A DNA stretch of 64,000 nucleotides from Pseudoxanthomonas sp. PXM01 (lineage in GTDB: Bacteria; Pseudomonadota; Gammaproteobacteria; Xanthomonadales; Xanthomonadaceae): positions 1,550,001 to 1,614,000 of the forward strand of contig NZ_JACVAJ010000001.1 in NCBI RefSeq assembly GCF_014851815.1. The letters are read 5' to 3'. How positions within the stretch are numbered: the first letter of the stretch is position 1; every line of letters begins with the position of its first letter. The notes below the pieces were generated by a model. The model did not search any database. It was not told where the DNA came from and saw nothing but the letters and a program-made list of their open reading frames with translations. A program made the position numbers and the translations under genes. Shown here in pieces: positions 38,541 through 47,009 of the stretch.

Positions 38541-38912
38541 ATGTCGATCGACCTGCGTAACCTGTCCGCCAAACAGCTTGGCACCCTGATCGCCAAGGCC
38601 AAGGAACAGCAGACCAAGCTGGCCAAGCGCACCCCCATCGCCACGGTCCGCGGCAAGATCACCAAGTTCGCGAAGGCCGAGGGTTATACGCTGGAGGAAC
38701 TGTTCGGCACGCCGGGGACGCGCACGACCGCCAAGGCCGCCGCAAAGCCCGGCCCGCGCGCCGGCAAGAAACTCGGCAAGGTCGCGCCGAAGTACCGCAA
38801 TCCGGCCAATCCGAAGGAAACCTGGACCGGCCGCGGCAAGCATCCGCGCTGGATGGCCGCCCTGGTCGCCAAGGGCAAGAAGGCGGAAGACTTCCTGATC
38901 AAGAAGAAATAA
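38541..38912 (+). CDS. H-NS-family nucleoid protein
   Basis: The 123-residue basic protein is an H-NS-like nucleoid-associated protein that probably binds and silences AT-rich DNA. Its C-terminus carries the H-NS DNA-binding motif pattern KYRNPANPKETWTGRGKHPRW. The N-terminal half should form the oligomerisation helices, joined by a Lys/Ala-rich linker that is richer in basic residues than in enteric H-NS. It is a single-gene unit with its own promoter and terminator. Silencing of the AT-richer polysaccharide genes is possible but not shown. Confidence 0.88.
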   Translation: MSIDLRNLSAKQLGTLIAKAKEQQTKLAKRTPIATVRGKITKFAKAEGYTLEELFGTPGTRTTAKAAAKPGPRAGKKLGKVAPKYRNPANPKETWTGRGKHPRWMAALVAKGKKAEDFLIKKK

Positions 38913-38934
38913 TCGCCGTCGGCATGAGCAAAGG

Positions 38935-38965
38935 AACGGGAGGCCTCGGCCTCCCGTTTCGTTTT
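38935..38965 (+). terminator. Rho-independent terminator of the H-NS-like gene
   Basis: AACGGGAGGCC and GGCCTCCCGTT form an 11-bp stem around a 2-nt loop, followed by TCGTTTT. It ends just before the stop of the converging ThrE-like gene and could serve both strands. Confidence 0.85.
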
Positions 38966-38972
38966 GCGCGGC

Positions 38973-40220
38973 TCAGAGATTCTTGCGCGAGGAGATCAGC
39001 AGGTTGCCGAACAGCAGGCCGGCGACCAGCGCCATCACCACGTTGGTGACCGCGAGCAACGCGGATTGGCCTACACCCACGTCCTGCTGCTGCACCAGGG
39101 TCAGCAGCCCGCGCAGGCTGGTACTGCCGGGCACCAGCATCAGGATGCCGGGAACGCGGATCAGTGCACCCGGTCGGTTGGCCCAGCGCGCGAACGCGTT
39201 GCCCGCTGCGGTCAGTGTCAGCGCCGACAGGAAGATGCCCACGGGGCTGCCCCAGGCCTGCCCCGCGTAACGCGAAATGCTGTAGCCGGCGATCGCCGCG
39301 GCCATCACCCAGAAATAGTCGCGGCGATGCGCCTTGAACAGCACGGCGAACGCATAGGCCGCCACGATCATCGCGCTCCACTCCACCCATTCCGGCTGCG
39401 GCCGCGACGCACGCACGTCCGGGTACAGCCCCATCAGCTGCGCCAGCGTCACCGCGATCATGCTGCCCACCGTCAGCTTCAGCACCGTCGCCAGCGCGCC
39501 GGCGAAGCGCGCAACGCCGGATACCAGATGCTGGCTGGTCAGTTCGTTCACCGCGTTGGTCAGCGCCATGCCGGGCAGCAGCACGATCAGCGAGGCGATG
39601 ATCACCGTGTTGAGGTTCAGCGGTGCGATGAAGTTCGCCACCAGGATCGCCACGAAACCGGCGACCAGCGCGGAGATCGCGTCGCTGGCCTCCTTCATCT
39701 TCGGCCGACGCGCGATCAGCTCGCCCAGCACGCCGATGATCACGCCGATCAGGCCCGCCGTCGCCATGTCCAGCCACGGCAGCCGCCACAGGCCGGCTAC
39801 CGCAGCGGCGGCCAGGCCCGACGCGAAGATCTGCATCGCGCGCCAGCGCACGCTCGGTGTGCGGTCCAGCGCGCGCAAGGCCGTGTGGCCCTGGGCGATG
39901 CTCATCTGGCCCGCCGAGACGGCATCGGCGATGCGGTCGGCTTCGCTGAGCTTGTGCAGGTCGGTCTCGCCTGGCGCCAGCCGGATCACGCGCGTGCTGT
40001 CGCTCGCACCCAGCGGTCGCGCCGGATCGCTGAAACTGAGGATCAGCCCCGTCGGGTTCGACCACGGCTCGCAGTCCAGCCCCAGGCGCTGGGACAGGCC
40101 CACCACCGTGCCTTCCAGCCGCTGCGCGGTGGTGCCGTAGCTGTGCAGGCGGCCGGCGATCTCGCAGACGAAGGCGATGCGCTGGGCATAGGTGGCAGTG
40201 GTCAGCATGTCGTCGGCCAT
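38973..40220 (-). CDS. ThrE-family threonine/serine exporter
   Basis: This inner-membrane protein belongs to the ThrE family (Corynebacterium threonine and serine exporter). The 415-residue product has both family parts in one chain: an N-terminal DUF1212-type domain with a cytoplasmic segment (about 1-105) and membrane helices, followed by the ThrE_2-like C-terminal helices with PGILMLVPGSTSLRGLLTL. About ten membrane helices are visible in total. The ATG at 40220 (MADDMLTTATYAQRI) fits the family; starts further upstream would overlap the divergent gene's control region. Substrate specificity is inferred from family only. Confidence 0.82.
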   Translation of the reverse strand: MADDMLTTATYAQRIAFVCEIAGRLHSYGTTAQRLEGTVVGLSQRLGLDCEPWSNPTGLILSFSDPARPLGASDSTRVIRLAPGETDLHKLSEADRIADAVSAGQMSIAQGHTALRALDRTPSVRWRAMQIFASGLAAAAVAGLWRLPWLDMATAGLIGVIIGVLGELIARRPKMKEASDAISALVAGFVAILVANFIAPLNLNTVIIASLIVLLPGMALTNAVNELTSQHLVSGVARFAGALATVLKLTVGSMIAVTLAQLMGLYPDVRASRPQPEWVEWSAMIVAAYAFAVLFKAHRRDYFWVMAAAIAGYSISRYAGQAWGSPVGIFLSALTLTAAGNAFARWANRPGALIRVPGILMLVPGSTSLRGLLTLVQQQDVGVGQSALLAVTNVVMALVAGLLFGNLLISSRKNL

Positions 40221-40305
40221 CGGCACAGTATCGCCCAAGGTGGCGCACGGTGGCTTCATGCCGGCCCGCTTACACTGTGCGCGGACGATGCGGGCAGGGG
40301 GCACG

Positions 40306-41196
40306 GTGGGGATCGGCGAAGCCATGGCACTGGGCAGCGCGGCCGCGTGGGCGGTCGGCGTGATCCTGGCGCGCCAGCTCGGCGCGTACCTGCCGCCACT
40401 GGCGCTCAACCTGTTGAAGAACGGGCTGGTGCTGGCCGTGCTCGCTCCGGCGGCACTGCTCGTTTACGCCGGGGAATGGCCGGTGCTGCCCGCGCGCGAT
40501 GTCGCGATCGTGCTGGCCAGCGGCGTCATCGGTATCGCGCTGGCGGACACGCTGTACTTCCGCGCGCTCAACGAGCTCGGCGCCGGTCGCATGGGCATCA
40601 TCGGCAATCTGTACAGCCCGCTGGTGCTGCTGCTGGGCTTCGTTTTCCTCGACGAGCGCCTGGGCGGCGCGCAGTGGGTGGGGTTCGCGCTGGTGGCAAT
40701 GGGTGTGCTGCTGGTCAGTCGCCCGCCCGGCGAATGGCGCACGCATCCGCAGCACACCGCACGCGGCGTGCTGCTCGGGCTGCTCGCGATCGCATTGATG
40801 GCCGTGGCCATCGTCATGGTGAAGCGCACGCTGGAAACGCAGCCACTGCTGTGGGTGACGCTGCTGCGCCTGGTCGGCGCGGTCGCCGGCCTGTTGCTGC
40901 TGGCCACCCTGCCGGCCATGCGCAAACGCATGCATTTCATCGCCCGCGATGTGCCCTGGCACCGGCTGGTGTTCGCCGCACTGGTCGGACAGGGACTGTC
41001 CATGGTGCTGTGGCTGGGTGGCTACAAGTACACCAGCGCGTCGGTGGCGGCGATCCTCAACGAGTGCGCTTCGGTGTTCCTGGTGGTGCTGGCCGCGCTC
41101 TGGCTGCGCGAGCCGCTGGGCCGCCGTGCCTTTGTCGGCGTGCTGCTAACGTTCAGCGGGATAGCCTGTATGCTCCTTGGCCGAGCGACGCCATGA
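40306..41196 (+). CDS. EamA-family drug/metabolite transporter
   Basis: This is a ten-helix inner-membrane permease of the DMT superfamily with two EamA repeats (about residues 5-135 and 150-290). The substrate is unknown. I chose the GTG at 40306, which has AGGGGG just upstream and gives the typical short N-terminus (VGIGEAMALGSAAAWAV); an ATG at 40288 is an alternative. The stop overlaps the mlaE start by 4 bp (ATGA), so it is translated with the Mla operon, an unusual partner for lipid transport. Confidence 0.83.
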   Translation: MGIGEAMALGSAAAWAVGVILARQLGAYLPPLALNLLKNGLVLAVLAPAALLVYAGEWPVLPARDVAIVLASGVIGIALADTLYFRALNELGAGRMGIIGNLYSPLVLLLGFVFLDERLGGAQWVGFALVAMGVLLVSRPPGEWRTHPQHTARGVLLGLLAIALMAVAIVMVKRTLETQPLLWVTLLRLVGAVAGLLLLATLPAMRKRMHFIARDVPWHRLVFAALVGQGLSMVLWLGGYKYTSASVAAILNECASVFLVVLAALWLREPLGRRAFVGVLLTFSGIACMLLGRATP

Positions 41197-42308
41197 CCCC
41201 CACCCCTGCCCGCCCGCAGTACGAAGCCGATCCTTCCGACCCTCAGCGGGTGCGGCTGGCGGGCGACTGGACGCTCGCCAGCGCGCTGACCGTGGCCGAC
41301 CAGTTGAAGTCCTTGCCCGACGCCGTGAACCGGCTCGACGCGACCGCGATCAACCGTATCGATTCTGCCGGCGTGCTGCAGTTGCTGCGCTTCGCCAAGC
41401 GTCGCGGCATGGACCCGTCCGATATCGAATTCCGCCAGGACCACCAGGCCCTGGTCAGCACCATCGAAGACGTCGCCGACGACCGTCCGCCGCGCAAGCG
41501 CGACTATGGCGTGCTCGCCGCGCTGTCGCGCCTCGGCTATCGCGTGCACGAGAACGGGCAGGAGATCGTCGCGCTGCTGAGTTTCACCGGCGAGAACCTG
41601 GTGAAACTGGTGCGCATGGTGAAGGAACCGCGCCGCTTCCGCGCCACGGCCACCGTGGCGCACATGGAGGCCGTGGGCCTGGATGCCGTGCCGCTGGTGA
41701 TCCTGCTGTCGTACATGGTGGGTGCGGTGATCGCCTTCCTCGGTTCCACCGTGCTGCGCGACTTCGGCGCGGAAATCTACGTGGTGGAACTGGTCAGCAT
41801 CGCCTTTCTGCGCGAGTTCGCGGTGCTGATGACCGCCATCGTGCTGGCCGGCCGCACCGCGTCCGCGTTCACCGCGCAGATCGGCGCGATGAAGAGCCGC
41901 GAGGAGATCGATGCCATCCGCACGCTGGGCCTGGACCCGATCGACCTGCTGGTGATCCCGCGCCTGCTCGCGCTGCTGGTGATGCTGCCGCTGCTGACCT
42001 TCATTTCGATGATGGCCGGCCTGGCCGGCGGCGTCACCGTCGGCGCGTTCGACCTGGGCATTCCGCCGCAGATGTACATCGCGCGCATGCATGACACCAT
42101 CGAGGTGACGCACTTCCTGGTGGGCATGTCGAAGGCGCCGATATTCGCGCTGGTGATCGGCCTGATCGGCTGCCTGGAGGGTTTGCAGGTGGAAGGCACC
42201 GCGCAATCGGTCGGCGAGCGCACGACGTCCAGCGTGGTGCAGACCATCTCGCTGGTCATCATCCTCGACGCGCTGGCCGCGTTGTGGTTCATGCACATGG
42301 ATTGGTGA
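41193..42308 (+). CDS. mlaE: MlaE-type lipid ABC transporter permease with N-terminal STAS domain
   Basis: The product is the permease of an MCE/Mla phospholipid transporter that acts between inner and outer membranes. The 371-residue protein has an N-terminal STAS (MlaB-like) domain of about 100 residues (DATAINRIDSAGVLQLLRF) fused to the MlaE permease (about 115-371) with the signature RTASAFTAQIGAMKSREEIDA and five to six membrane helices. In E. coli MlaB is a separate protein; here it is part of the permease. It starts in a 4-bp overlap with the EamA gene and precedes mlaF by 4 bp. Confidence 0.92.
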   Translation: MTPTPARPQYEADPSDPQRVRLAGDWTLASALTVADQLKSLPDAVNRLDATAINRIDSAGVLQLLRFAKRRGMDPSDIEFRQDHQALVSTIEDVADDRPPRKRDYGVLAALSRLGYRVHENGQEIVALLSFTGENLVKLVRMVKEPRRFRATATVAHMEAVGLDAVPLVILLSYMVGAVIAFLGSTVLRDFGAEIYVVELVSIAFLREFAVLMTAIVLAGRTASAFTAQIGAMKSREEIDAIRTLGLDPIDLLVIPRLLALLVMLPLLTFISMMAGLAGGVTVGAFDLGIPPQMYIARMHDTIEVTHFLVGMSKAPIFALVIGLIGCLEGLQVEGTAQSVGERTTSSVVQTISLVIILDALAALWFMHMDW

Positions 42309-42312
42309 GCGG

Positions 42313-43122
42313 ATGGCTGACGACACTCCCATCATCCAGGTGCGCGGACTCGTCAACCGCTTCGGCGAACAGACGGTGCACGAAGATCTCGACCTGGACG
42401 TCCGCCGTGGCGAGATCATCGGCGTGGTCGGCGGCTCGGGCACCGGCAAATCGGTGCTGATGCGTTCGATCCTCGGCCTGCGCCAGCCGAACGAAGGTCA
42501 GATCACCGTGCTCGGCGAGGACGCGCGCTCGGAAGATCCCGCCGCGCGCCAGCACATCGAGCGCAACACCGGCGTGCTGTTCCAGGACGGCGCCCTGTTC
42601 TCGTCGTTGACCGTCGGCGAGAACGTGCAGGTCCCGCTGAAGGAACACCATCCGGAACTGCCCGACAGCTGGCGCTACGAGCTTGCCCTGTTGAAGGTCA
42701 AGCTGGCGGGCCTGCCTGCCGATGCGATCAACAAGCTGCCATCGCAACTGTCCGGCGGCATGCGCAAGCGCGCGGGCCTGGCACGGGCACTGGCGCTGGA
42801 TCCGCCGCTGCTGTTCCTCGATGAGCCCACGGCCGGCCTCGACCCGATCGGCGCGGCCGCGTTCGACCGGCTGATCAAGACGCTGCAGGAAGCGCTCGGA
42901 CTTACCGTGTTCCTGATCACCCACGACCTGGACACGCTCTACGCGATCTGCGACCGCGTCGCCGTGCTGGCCGACCAGCGGGTGATCACGGTGGCGCCGC
43001 TGCAGGAGGTGGAGCGTTTCGACCACCCGTGGGTACAGGAGTATTTCCACGGTCCCCGCGCGCGCGCCGCGCGCAACGACCCGCAGGCCTCCGGGCCCCT
43101 CTCTTCGCAAACGGCGGTCTGA
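42313..43122 (+). CDS. mlaF: MlaF-type lipid ABC transporter ATPase
   Basis: This is the ATP-binding subunit of the Mla/MCE transporter. The 269-residue protein has Walker A GGSGTGKS (Lys46), the signature LSGGMRKRAGLARAL, Walker B LLFLDEPTAG, and the H-loop in LITHDLD. The C-terminal tail is Ala/Arg-rich and would lie outside the fold. It is flanked by mlaE and mlaD with 4- and 3-bp spacers. Confidence 0.94.
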   Translation: MADDTPIIQVRGLVNRFGEQTVHEDLDLDVRRGEIIGVVGGSGTGKSVLMRSILGLRQPNEGQITVLGEDARSEDPAARQHIERNTGVLFQDGALFSSLTVGENVQVPLKEHHPELPDSWRYELALLKVKLAGLPADAINKLPSQLSGGMRKRAGLARALALDPPLLFLDEPTAGLDPIGAAAFDRLIKTLQEALGLTVFLITHDLDTLYAICDRVAVLADQRVITVAPLQEVERFDHPWVQEYFHGPRARAARNDPQASGPLSSQTAV

Positions 43123-43125
43123 TCC

Positions 43126-44052
43126 ATGGAAACACGCGCCAACTACGTCCTCATCGGGGCCTTCACCCTCATCATCGCCGCGGCGCTGCTGCTGTTCGGC
43201 CTGTGGGCGGCGAAGTACTCCTCCGAACGCACCTGGCAGGAGTACCAGGTGGTGTTCCGCGAAGCGGTCACCGGCCTGTCGGTCGGCAGTCCGGTGCAGT
43301 ACAACGGCATCGCGGTGGGCTCCATCACCAAGCTGTCGCTGGCCCCGAACGATCCGCGCCAGGTGATCGCACGCATCCGCGTGGAGTCGTACACGCCGGT
43401 GAAGACCGATACCCGTGCGAAGCTGGCGATCACCAGCCTGACCGGCCCCACCATCATCCAGCTGAGCGGCGGCACGCCCCAGGCGCCCACGCTCACCAGC
43501 GTGGACAGGCGCGACGCCCCGGTGATCCAGACCGCACCGTCGGCGCTGCAGAACATCACCGACACCGCCAACCGCATCGTCGAGCGGCTGGACCAGGTGC
43601 TCAGCGACAAGAACGTCGCCAGCATCACCACCACGCTCGAGAACCTGGAGTCGATGAGCACCTCGCTGGCCAGTCGTGAGGACGGGCTGAAATCGCTGAT
43701 CACCAGTGCGCGCGATGCCGCGCAGAATCTGGACAAGACCCTCACCACCACCAACGGCACCATCGAGCGGCTCGACCAGAACCTGGTGCGCGAACTGCCG
43801 GGCATCCTCGACAAGCTGGACAAGACACTGTCGAAGCTGGATTCCGCGGCCGGCAATGCCGATGCGATCCTCGGCGAGAACCGTGCCGCGATCAGCAGCT
43901 TCGCCAACGATGGACTGGGCCAGTTGGGCCCCACGCTGACCGAACTGCGCGGCCTGGTGCGGGACCTGCGCCGGGTCAGCGACCGCCTCGAAGGCAATCC
44001 CGCGCGTTACCTGCTCGGCCGCGACGCACCCAAGGAGTTCGATCCGAAATGA
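43126..44052 (+). CDS. mlaD: MlaD-type MCE-domain substrate-binding protein
   Basis: This is the periplasmic lipid-binding subunit, anchored in the inner membrane. The 308-residue protein has an N-terminal membrane helix (about 7-27), one MCE domain (about 38-115, with the core VGSPVQYNGIAVGSI) and a long alpha-helical tail (about 135-275) rich in Leu, Asp and Asn that should form a coiled-coil barrel. The tail is longer than in E. coli MlaD (183 residues), so it resembles larger MCE proteins. The stop overlaps the next start by 4 bp. Confidence 0.92.
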   Translation: METRANYVLIGAFTLIIAAALLLFGLWAAKYSSERTWQEYQVVFREAVTGLSVGSPVQYNGIAVGSITKLSLAPNDPRQVIARIRVESYTPVKTDTRAKLAITSLTGPTIIQLSGGTPQAPTLTSVDRRDAPVIQTAPSALQNITDTANRIVERLDQVLSDKNVASITTTLENLESMSTSLASREDGLKSLITSARDAAQNLDKTLTTTNGTIERLDQNLVRELPGILDKLDKTLSKLDSAAGNADAILGENRAAISSFANDGLGQLGPTLTELRGLVRDLRRVSDRLEGNPARYLLGRDAPKEFDPK

Positions 44053-44678
44053 AGCCGCTGCGCCTCTCCTTCGCCCTTCCCTTCGTCCTCATGCTGGCTG
44101 GCTGCTCGATCCTCGGCAGCGAACAGCGCGATCCGGTGACCATCTACGCGCCCGATGTGCGCGTGCCCGCGCGCACCGACTGGCCTAACGTCGGCTGGAC
44201 GCTGGTCATCGCCAAGCCCACCGCCGCGCGCGTGATCGACAGCCCGCGCATTTCGGTACGCCCGACGCCAGGCGAATTGCAGGTCTACCGCGGTGTGTCG
44301 TGGGCGCAACCTGCCACCGACATCCTGCAGGATGCCGTGCAGCGCACGCTGGAAGACTCGGCGCGCATCCCCGCCGTCGCCAGTGCGGACGCCGGCATCC
44401 TGGGCGACTACAAGCTGGTCATGGACCTGCGCCGGTTCGAGGCCGACTACGCCGGCAATGCCTTGCCGTCCGCCGTGGTCGAAGTGAACGCCAAGCTGGT
44501 CAACAACCGCGACCAGCGCGTGGTCGCATCGCGGACGTTCCTGCAGCAGAAGCCCGCGACCGGCGTCGACGTGGCACAGGTGGCGGCCGCATTCGAACAG
44601 GCGCTGGAAGCGGCCACCGGCGACATCGTCGGCTGGACGCTGCTGTCCGGCAACAGCGATCCCAAGGCGGTTCGCTGA
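44049..44678 (+). CDS. ABC-type transport auxiliary lipoprotein (PqiC-like)
   Basis: The 209-residue outer-membrane lipoprotein has lipobox LAGC (Cys19) and an ABC_trans_aux/PqiC-like domain over about residues 30-200. It is the last gene of the EamA-mlaE-mlaF-mlaD unit. No mlaC gene is present, so this protein probably takes the outer-membrane role in the transport chain, as PqiC does for Pqi systems. The gene ends 6 bp before the converging alkB stop. Confidence 0.85.
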   Translation: MKPLRLSFALPFVLMLAGCSILGSEQRDPVTIYAPDVRVPARTDWPNVGWTLVIAKPTAARVIDSPRISVRPTPGELQVYRGVSWAQPATDILQDAVQRTLEDSARIPAVASADAGILGDYKLVMDLRRFEADYAGNALPSAVVEVNAKLVNNRDQRVVASRTFLQQKPATGVDVAQVAAAFEQALEAATGDIVGWTLLSGNSDPKAVR

Positions 44679-44684
44679 CGCGCC

Positions 44685-45308
44685 TCAGCGCCGGCGCGAC
44701 GGATCGATCCAGCGGAACGTCAGGTTGATCCGCGGCGCCGCGGGTTTAGCCGTGCGCGGCAACGCGTGGCGGTAACACCGCTGGGTGTCGCCCGCCATCA
44801 CCAGCAGGCTGCCATGCGGCAGTTCGAGCGCAGAGCGCAGCGCCGGGTCCTGCCGGTGCCTAAGCACGAAACGGCGCACGCCGCCCAGACTGATCGAGGC
44901 GATCACGGGCTGCGGACCGAGCTCCGGCTCATCGTCGCTGTGCCACCCCATCGCATCGCGACCATCGCGATAGAGGTTCGCCAGCACGCTGTTGAACGGC
45001 ACTCCCAGTTCGTTCTGCAGGCGCTCGCGCAGGGACGACAAAGGATCATTCCACGGGTGCGGCAGGAAATCGGCGCCCGAGTAGCGGTACACCGCAGCCG
45101 CATCGCCGATCCACGCGCTCAATCTTGGCGAATCGACGTGTCGGCCGAACATCCGGATGCGATGCACGCTCCAGGGAAGCGCCTGCCCGAGATCCTCGAA
45201 CAGTGCGTCCGCCTGCGCGAGCGGTAGCCAGGCGGGCCGATAGAGCAGCGTTGCACCGGGCAGCGCGGCATCAGCTCCATCCCCGGTGAACGGCAACGGT
45301 ATGGTCAT
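44685..45308 (-). CDS. alkB: AlkB-like 2-oxoglutarate/Fe(II) DNA repair dioxygenase
   Basis: This enzyme oxidatively removes alkyl groups from DNA bases using Fe(II) and 2-oxoglutarate. The 207-residue product has the double-stranded beta-helix with iron ligands His and Asp in MGWHSDDE and His in CYRHALPRT, and the 2-oxoglutarate-binding Arg pair in RINLTFRW. Its size and the FNSVLANLYRDGRDAMGWH segment match the ALKBH2/3-like bacterial group rather than classical E. coli AlkB. It stands alone, converging on the Mla operon and divergent from ETF-QO. Confidence 0.9.
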   Translation of the reverse strand: MTIPLPFTGDGADAALPGATLLYRPAWLPLAQADALFEDLGQALPWSVHRIRMFGRHVDSPRLSAWIGDAAAVYRYSGADFLPHPWNDPLSSLRERLQNELGVPFNSVLANLYRDGRDAMGWHSDDEPELGPQPVIASISLGGVRRFVLRHRQDPALRSALELPHGSLLVMAGDTQRCYRHALPRTAKPAAPRINLTFRWIDPSRRR

Positions 45309-45373
45309 CCCGGTGATGCTCGCGGATTTGCCCCGCCCCGCGCAAACCCCGAAAATACCGGGAGCCTAACGCC

Positions 45374-47002
45374 ATGCTGGAGCCGAGCCCGATGTCCGAT
45401 GTCGAACGCGATGTGATGGAGTACGACGTCGTGACCGTCGGCGCGGGGCCGTCGGGCCTCGCGTTCGCGATCCGGCTCAAGCAGCTGAACCCGGAGATTT
45501 CGGTCTGCGTGATCGAGAAGGCGAGCACCATCGGCGCGCATATCCTGTCCGGTGCGGTGATCGAGCCGCAGCCGCTCGATGCCCTGCTGCCCGGCTGGCG
45601 CGACAACCCGCCGCCGATCTGCGTGCCGGCCAAGGACGACGAGTTCTGGTTCTTCAGCAAGGACGGCGGCCACAAGTTCCCGCTCGTGCCGCCCGGCATG
45701 CGCAACCACGGCAACTTCATCGTGTCGCTCGGTGCGATGTGCGCCTGGCTCGCGCCGCAGGCCGAAGCGCTCGGCGTGGAGATCTATCCGGGTTTCGCCG
45801 CCTCCGAGACCCTGCACGACGACGACGGTACGGTCATCGGCGTGCGCATCGGCGACATGGGCATCGCGAAGGACGGCAGCCACAAGCCCGGTTACACGCA
45901 GGGCATCGACATCCGCGCCAAGATCACCGTGCTCGCCGAAGGCGCGCGCGGCCACCTGACCAAGCGGCTGGTGAAGCGCTTCGCACTGGACAAGGACAGC
46001 GACCCGCAAGCGTATTCGATCGGCATCAAGGAGCTGTGGCAGGTGCCGGAAGGCCGCGTCACGCCCGGCAAGATCGTGCACACGCTCGGCTGGCCGGCCA
46101 GCAACGACATCTACGGCGGCAGCTTCCTGTACCACCTGGAGAACAACCAGATCGCGCTGGGCTACGTCAGCGGTCTGGACTACAAGGACCCGGAGTACAA
46201 ACCGTGGGAAGCCTTCCAGCAATGGAAGAACCACCCGCTGATCAAGCCAGTCCTGGAAGGCGGCAGCATCCTGTCCGCCGGCGCGCGCGCCATCGTCACC
46301 GGCGGTTGGCAGTCGCTGCCGAAGGTCGAAATGCCAGGCGCCCTGCTGATCGGCGATACCGCCGGTCTGCTCAACGTGCCGAAGATCAAGGGCACCCACC
46401 AGGCGATCCGCAGCGGCATGCTGGCCGCCGAGCACCTGGTGTCGTCGCAGCTCGCGCCCGAAGGTTTCGATGCGAAGCTGCGCGCATCCGATGCGATGGC
46501 CGAGCTGAAGTCCGTGCGCAACATCAAGCCGGGCTTCAAGAAGGGCCTGTGGTTCGGTATGGCCAACGCCGCCTGGGAGACCGTCACCGGCGGCCTCTCG
46601 CCATGGACGCTGAAAGTGAAGCCGGACTGGTCCTCGATCGACAAGGTTGGCGAACAGGAAGCGCCCAAGCGCGATTACGTGGACCGCACGCTGGCCCCGC
46701 GCGACCGCCTGCAGGGTGTCTACTTCGCCGCCACCGAACATGACGAAGACCAGCCCGTGCACCTGCGCGTGCACGACACCTCCGTCTGCGTCAGCCGCTG
46801 CGCCGACGAATACGACAACCCCTGCACGCGCTTCTGCCCGGCCGGTGTCTACGAGATCGTCGACGACGGCGAGGGCAAGCGCCTGCAGATCAATGCCGCG
46901 AACTGCGTGCACTGCAAGACCTGCGACATCAAGGACCCCTACCAGATCATCGACTGGGTGACGCCGGAAGGCGGCTCGGGGCCCAACTACCAGAACCTGT
47001 AG
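45374..47002 (+). CDS. Electron transfer flavoprotein-ubiquinone oxidoreductase (ETF-QO)
   Basis: ETF-QO passes electrons from reduced ETF to ubiquinone at the inner membrane. The 542-residue protein has an N-terminal FAD-binding Rossmann motif (VGAGPSGLAFAIRL), a long membrane-associated quinone-binding region, and a C-terminal [4Fe-4S] ferredoxin-like domain with cysteines in CTRFCPAGVYEIV and CVHCKTCDIKDP. The length matches bacterial ETF-QO. The partners etfB and etfA are encoded 7.2 kb downstream on the same strand. The ATG at 45374 is used; an ATG at codon 9 is also possible. Confidence 0.95.
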   Translation: MLEPSPMSDVERDVMEYDVVTVGAGPSGLAFAIRLKQLNPEISVCVIEKASTIGAHILSGAVIEPQPLDALLPGWRDNPPPICVPAKDDEFWFFSKDGGHKFPLVPPGMRNHGNFIVSLGAMCAWLAPQAEALGVEIYPGFAASETLHDDDGTVIGVRIGDMGIAKDGSHKPGYTQGIDIRAKITVLAEGARGHLTKRLVKRFALDKDSDPQAYSIGIKELWQVPEGRVTPGKIVHTLGWPASNDIYGGSFLYHLENNQIALGYVSGLDYKDPEYKPWEAFQQWKNHPLIKPVLEGGSILSAGARAIVTGGWQSLPKVEMPGALLIGDTAGLLNVPKIKGTHQAIRSGMLAAEHLVSSQLAPEGFDAKLRASDAMAELKSVRNIKPGFKKGLWFGMANAAWETVTGGLSPWTLKVKPDWSSIDKVGEQEAPKRDYVDRTLAPRDRLQGVYFAATEHDEDQPVHLRVHDTSVCVSRCADEYDNPCTRFCPAGVYEIVDDGEGKRLQINAANCVHCKTCDIKDPYQIIDWVTPEGGSGPNYQNL

Positions 47003-47009
47003 GAGTTCC

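Noticed and set aside
38964..41192. A long in-frame extension of mlaE at its 5' end
   Set aside because: The extension runs antisense to the ThrE-like gene and out of frame with the EamA gene, while the ATG at 41193 gives a normal STAS-MlaE protein in an ATGA overlap.
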